From NCBI GenBank assembly GCA_002377985.1, contig DFQW01000129.1:1-8906 (forward strand): a stretch of 8,906 nt of DNA, written 5' to 3'. The translations under genes were made by a program, and so were the position numbers. The stretch is from Halieaceae bacterium UBA3479. Lineage in GTDB: Bacteria; Pseudomonadota; Gammaproteobacteria; Pseudomonadales; Halieaceae. Below the pieces are notes generated by a model. That model saw only the letters and a list, made by a program, of their open reading frames with translations, did not search any database and had not been told where the DNA came from. Of this stretch, positions 6,714 to 8,906 are shown piece by piece; the stretch's first letter is position 1; every line of letters begins with the position of its first letter.

Positions 6714-8029
6714 GCCGTAGCGGCCATCAAGGCTTCAATCTCCTCCGCGCGCTTGGGCACATCTGCCGTCAGCACGTCACAGCCTTGCTCCGTAACCACA
6801 ACATCGTCCTCAATTCGGACGCCAATCCCGCGCCACCGCTTGGCGACGCGGGTATTATCGGGCGCGATATAGATACCGGGCTCAATGGTCAACACCATCC
6901 CGGGCTCAAGCTGCCTCCAGCGACCCGCGATCCGATAATCGCCGACGTCATGGACATCGAGCCCCAGCCAATGGCCCGCCCTGTGCATGTAAAAGTCACG
7001 ATAGGCCTCTGCCTTGATGAGGTCTCGCTCTTTACCCTTGAGTAACCCGAGCTTGATCAGACCCCGGGTGATGACCCTGACCGTCGCATCATGGGGTTGG
7101 TTCCAGGTATTGCCAGGCTTCACCTTGGCGATTGCGGCGCGCTGTGCCTCAAGCACCAGATCGTAAATGGCGCGCTGCTCAGCGCTAAACTGCCCGTTCA
7201 CGGGGAAAGTGCGGGTGATGTCCGCGGCATATCCCTGAAATTCACAACCCGCGTCAATCAACACGAGATCCCCCGAGCGCAATCGCGCATTGTTCTCGGT
7301 GTAGTGCAGGATGCAGGCGTTGGCGCCTGAGCCGACAATAGAGCTGTAGGCGGGAAAGCGCGCACCATGTTCAGCAAAGGTGTGCTGGATCGACGCTTCC
7401 AGGTGATATTCATATCGCCCTGGCTGACATTCGCGCATGGCGCGGGTATGTGCCTCAGCACTGATCTCGCCCGCCCGGCGCATGACCCTGATTTCGGCGG
7501 CAGACTTGATCAAACGTTGCTCGTGTAAGAGAAACGCAAGATCGGTGAAGTCGGCAGGTGGCGCGGCCCCGGATCTGACCAGCCGCCGGATCTGATTGAC
7601 CCAGCCCATAACGCGCTGGTCAAACGCATCGTCGTGGCCCATGGAATAGTAAATACGTTGCGTCCCCTCAATGAGGCCGGGCAGGATTTCATCGAGATCA
7701 TCGATCGGGAAAGCATCGTCGACACCGAGATACGCCACCGCTCCCTCGGGGCCTACTCGATAACCATTCCACAGCTCCATTTCCGGGTCTCGCTCGCGAC
7801 AAAACAATACGACCTGACCCTGTCTGCGCCCGGGTATGAGCACAAGGACGGCATCGGGTTCTTCAAAGCCTGTTAAGTAGAACAAATCGCTGTTCTGCCG
7901 AAAGGGGTACTCCGTATCTCGACTACGTGTGACCTCCCGAGCGCCCGGGACAATGGCAATGCTGTGCCGGTCCATCATGTCCATCAGTTTTTTGCGTCGT
8001 CGCGTAAATTCCGATTTAGAGATCTTCAC
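6710..8029 (-). CDS. pepP: Xaa-Pro aminopeptidase (aminopeptidase P)
   Basis: PepP is a cytoplasmic dinuclear-metal (usually Mn2+) peptidase that removes an N-terminal residue followed by proline. The 439 aa align along their whole length with E. coli PepP (441 aa). The N-terminal domain carries EVTRSRDTEYPFRQNSDLFY (32-51) and YLTGFEEPDAVLVL. The C-terminal pita-bread domain has all five metal ligands: Asp259 (LIDAG), Asp270 (ADITRTF), His353 (AGHWLGLDVHD), Glu383 (TIEPGIYI) and Glu407 (VRIEDD). The catalytic histidines His242 (LHYTEN) and His360 are also present. The start is GTG 8029-8027, preceded by AGGAAG, and lies inside the 3' end of ygfB (14-nt overlap). The stop overlaps ubiH by 4 nt. 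The tight packing implies co-translation with ygfB and ubiH, though no functional link between proline peptidase and quinone synthesis is evident. Confidence 0.97.
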   Translation of the reverse strand: MKISKSEFTRRRKKLMDMMDRHSIAIVPGAREVTRSRDTEYPFRQNSDLFYLTGFEEPDAVLVLIPGRRQGQVVLFCRERDPEMELWNGYRVGPEGAVAYLGVDDAFPIDDLDEILPGLIEGTQRIYYSMGHDDAFDQRVMGWVNQIRRLVRSGAAPPADFTDLAFLLHEQRLIKSAAEIRVMRRAGEISAEAHTRAMRECQPGRYEYHLEASIQHTFAEHGARFPAYSSIVGSGANACILHYTENNARLRSGDLVLIDAGCEFQGYAADITRTFPVNGQFSAEQRAIYDLVLEAQRAAIAKVKPGNTWNQPHDATVRVITRGLIKLGLLKGKERDLIKAEAYRDFYMHRAGHWLGLDVHDVGDYRIAGRWRQLEPGMVLTIEPGIYIAPDNTRVAKRWRGIGVRIEDDVVVTEQGCDVLTADVPKRAEEIEALMAATA

Positions 8030-8612
8030 TGGTCGCTTCCTGTGTTGATTGGGCGTCGCTCACAATGTTGATTGCGGCGAAACGAATATATTCAATGATG
8101 TCGTCAAGCTGACGTTCTGCATCTTCCGAGCTTGCCTGTTCGGTGTCTACCTGAGCAATAGCTGCCATATCCTTGAGTGCTTCGGCAGTCAATGAGGGAA
8201 TAGGTTCGCTCGCCGCCTCCCTGATAGTGATGCCCTGGGTAAAGCCCGACAAAAACCCCGCTGTCCACTCCGAGATTGACAGCAGTCGGTTTTCCATCGC
8301 CTCATCATCGGGGGGCAAGAGCGGCTGGAAGGTATAGTCGGCATCTACAATGGCAGAGAGCGTAGAGAGGCTGAGGCGAGAGATAAAGTCCACCAGCTCC
8401 CCGGTAAATTCCACTGCCAACGCTTTCTCGAGAGCGGCGACGGTGGCAGAAAAATGCTGTTCACTGTGCGGACTGAAGCCCGCGCCCAAGAGACCCACCA
8501 TTGCGCCGTGCAGCGTGGAAGGATTCAGCGTATGCCCGGCATGGAACAGCGCATCTGCCGCCTCCTCCCAGGAGGGCATGTCCTCAAACGCGCCGAGAGT
8601 ATCCAGTAACAC
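8016..8612 (-). CDS. ygfB: YgfB/UPF0149 family protein
   Basis: An acidic, mostly helical cytoplasmic protein of the UPF0149 family; its molecular role is poorly defined. In Pseudomonas a YgfB homologue has been linked to beta-lactam resistance regulation, which may not carry over here. Family features are the N-terminal PSTLHGAMVGLLGAG block, SEWTAGFLSGFTQGI in the middle, and the acidic end with AIAQVDTEQASSEDAERQLDDI followed by IEYIRFAAINI. The open frame reaches a TTG at 8636 and a GTG at 8630. I choose GTG 8612-8610 (198 aa, starting VLLDTLGAFEDMPSW) because an ideal AGGAGG sits 8 nt before it, while the upstream candidates have no ribosome binding site. It is the first gene of the pepP-ubiH-ubiI-gcvH run and overlaps pepP by 14 nt. 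Confidence 0.88.
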   Translation of the reverse strand: MLLDTLGAFEDMPSWEEAADALFHAGHTLNPSTLHGAMVGLLGAGFSPHSEQHFSATVAALEKALAVEFTGELVDFISRLSLSTLSAIVDADYTFQPLLPPDDEAMENRLLSISEWTAGFLSGFTQGITIREAASEPIPSLTAEALKDMAAIAQVDTEQASSEDAERQLDDIIEYIRFAAINIVSDAQSTQEATSEDL

Positions 8613-8619
8613 CTGTGAG

Positions 8620-8628
8620 TCCTCCTCC
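8620..8628 (-). promoter_or_regulatory. Strong Shine-Dalgarno that sets the ygfB start
   Basis: The minus strand reads GGAGGAGGA here, containing a full AGGAGG core 8 nt before the GTG at 8612. It lies inside the longer open frame, directly after the alternative GTG at 8630. It therefore argues that the codons between 8636 and 8613 are untranslated leader. Confidence 0.7.
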
Positions 8629-8651
8629 ACTGGCAAATATCAATCTTGCAC

Positions 8652-8693
8652 CCACACTGAAGCCAACAAAAAGATCCAACTGCTTCTGTGTGG
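8652..8693 (-). repeat. Imperfect inverted repeat in the ygfB 5' leader
   Basis: The 12-base arms CCACACTGAAGC (8652-8663) and GCTTCTGTGTGG (8682-8693) are complementary except for one central position, with an 18-nt loop. In minus-strand RNA this would give a 12-bp stem with an A-A mismatch. It sits between the predicted ygfB transcription start and its ribosome binding site. No U-run follows, so it is not an obvious terminator. It could be an mRNA structure or a protein-binding site. Confidence 0.45.
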
Positions 8694-8716
8694 CTGTGTA
8701 CCAACCACTGAGCACG

Positions 8717-8746
8717 TTGACCCAACGAAACGCCGCGCATTATAGT
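8717..8746 (+). promoter_or_regulatory. Sigma70-like promoter for the TIGR02449-family gene
   Basis: TTGACC at 8717-8722 (five of six bases of the -35 consensus) and TATAGT at 8741-8746 (five of six of the -10 consensus) are separated by 18 bp. Transcription would start near 8752-8754 and give a leader of about 20 nt before the ATG at 8772. Confidence 0.65.
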
Positions 8747-8767
8747 GCCGACTCGCAAGTTACGCAG
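8739..8767 (-). promoter_or_regulatory. Sigma70-like promoter for ygfB, sharing its -10 region
   Basis: The minus strand has a perfect TATAAT at 8744-8739, followed by a GC-rich discriminator. The hexamer 17 bp upstream (CTGCGT, 8767-8762) is a poor -35 match. Initiation near 8732 would leave a ygfB leader of about 120 nt holding the inverted repeat. The box overlaps the opposite-strand TATAGT by four bases. Confidence 0.45.
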
Positions 8768-8771
8768 TGTA

Positions 8772-8906
8772 ATGCCCGTGGCCGAAAATCTGATTCAGGC
8801 GCTGGAAAAAAAAGTCAACGATCTCATAGCGCTGAGTCGCGAGTTGAATAGAGAGAACCGTGCGCTCAAGCTTCGGGCGGCTGAACTGCAGCGTGAGCGC
8901 CGTGAA
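8772..8906 (+). CDS. Small coiled-coil protein, TIGR02449 family (partial, cut by window edge)
   Basis: The first 45 codons of a short protein begin MPVAENLIQALEKKVNDLIA; the frame is open to the last base. The sequence is almost entirely predicted coiled coil. Leucines fall exactly every seven residues (Leu11, Leu18, Leu25, Leu32, Leu39). The matching 'a' positions are Ile8, Val15, Ser22, Asn29 and Ala36, where Asn29 resembles the polar 'a' residue of dimeric zippers. Family members are about 65-75 aa, have no firmly known function, and usually lie between ygfB and zapA, facing away from ygfB, which fits this position. A role in cell division beside ZapA is suggested only by neighbourhood. 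The ATG at 8772 has no clear Shine-Dalgarno but suits the predicted promoter. A GTG two codons later is the only close alternative. Confidence 0.8.
   Translation, partial: MPVAENLIQALEKKVNDLIALSRELNRENRALKLRAAELQRERRE

Noticed and set aside
6587..7045. Plus-strand open frame of 152 codons opposite ubiH and pepP
   Set aside because: It spans the antisense of two conserved genes and their overlap, with no family features; it is a frame shadow.
8350..8745. Plus-strand open frame of 131 codons running through ygfB and the intergenic gap
   Set aside because: It is antisense to ygfB and overlaps the promoter region; the composition is arbitrary and no ribosome binding site is evident.
1..8906. 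Mobile elements, CRISPR, tRNA or rRNA genes, toxin-antitoxin or defence modules
   Set aside because: No repeats of the right kind, transposase or integrase motifs, cloverleaf-like segments or small paired ORFs were seen; the window is packed with core genes.

Overview
The window reads as ordinary chromosomal core DNA of a GC-rich gammaproteobacterium. Gene content and order match the conserved rppH-ptsP-lgt and ygfB-pepP-ubiH-ubiI-gcv neighbourhoods of Pseudomonas, E. coli and relatives. A marine lineage near Pseudomonadales/Halieaceae is plausible but is only inference. I see no mobile element, CRISPR array, tRNA, rRNA, phage gene or defence gene, and I found no undescribed multigene system.

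Left block (1-3016, minus strand, read right to left): rppH (RNA 5' pyrophosphohydrolase), ptsP (enzyme I of the nitrogen phosphotransferase system) and the first 71 codons of lgt (prolipoprotein diacylglyceryl transferase). rppH and ptsP overlap as TAATG, and the ptsP stop abuts the lgt GTG start, so the three look like one translationally coupled operon. A plus-strand HAD-IB phosphatase gene (3174-3848) diverges from rppH across a 157-nt gap.

Right block (3864-8612, minus strand): ygfB (UPF0149), pepP (Xaa-Pro aminopeptidase), ubiH and ubiI (two FAD hydroxylases of ubiquinone synthesis) and gcvH (lipoyl carrier of the glycine cleavage system). The first four genes overlap one another by 14, 4 and 8 nt. 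gcvH is separated from ubiI by about 50 nt containing a strong hairpin. gcvT and gcvP, which commonly flank gcvH in this neighbourhood, are absent here. The HAD gene and gcvH converge with only 15 nt between their stops.

At the right edge a coiled-coil protein of the TIGR02449 type, normally followed by zapA, diverges from ygfB. The gap between them carries the most interesting non-coding signals: two opposite sigma70-like promoters whose -10 boxes overlap, and an imperfect inverted repeat in the ygfB leader. Half of the ten gene starts (lgt, rppH, ubiH, pepP, ygfB) appear to be GTG.
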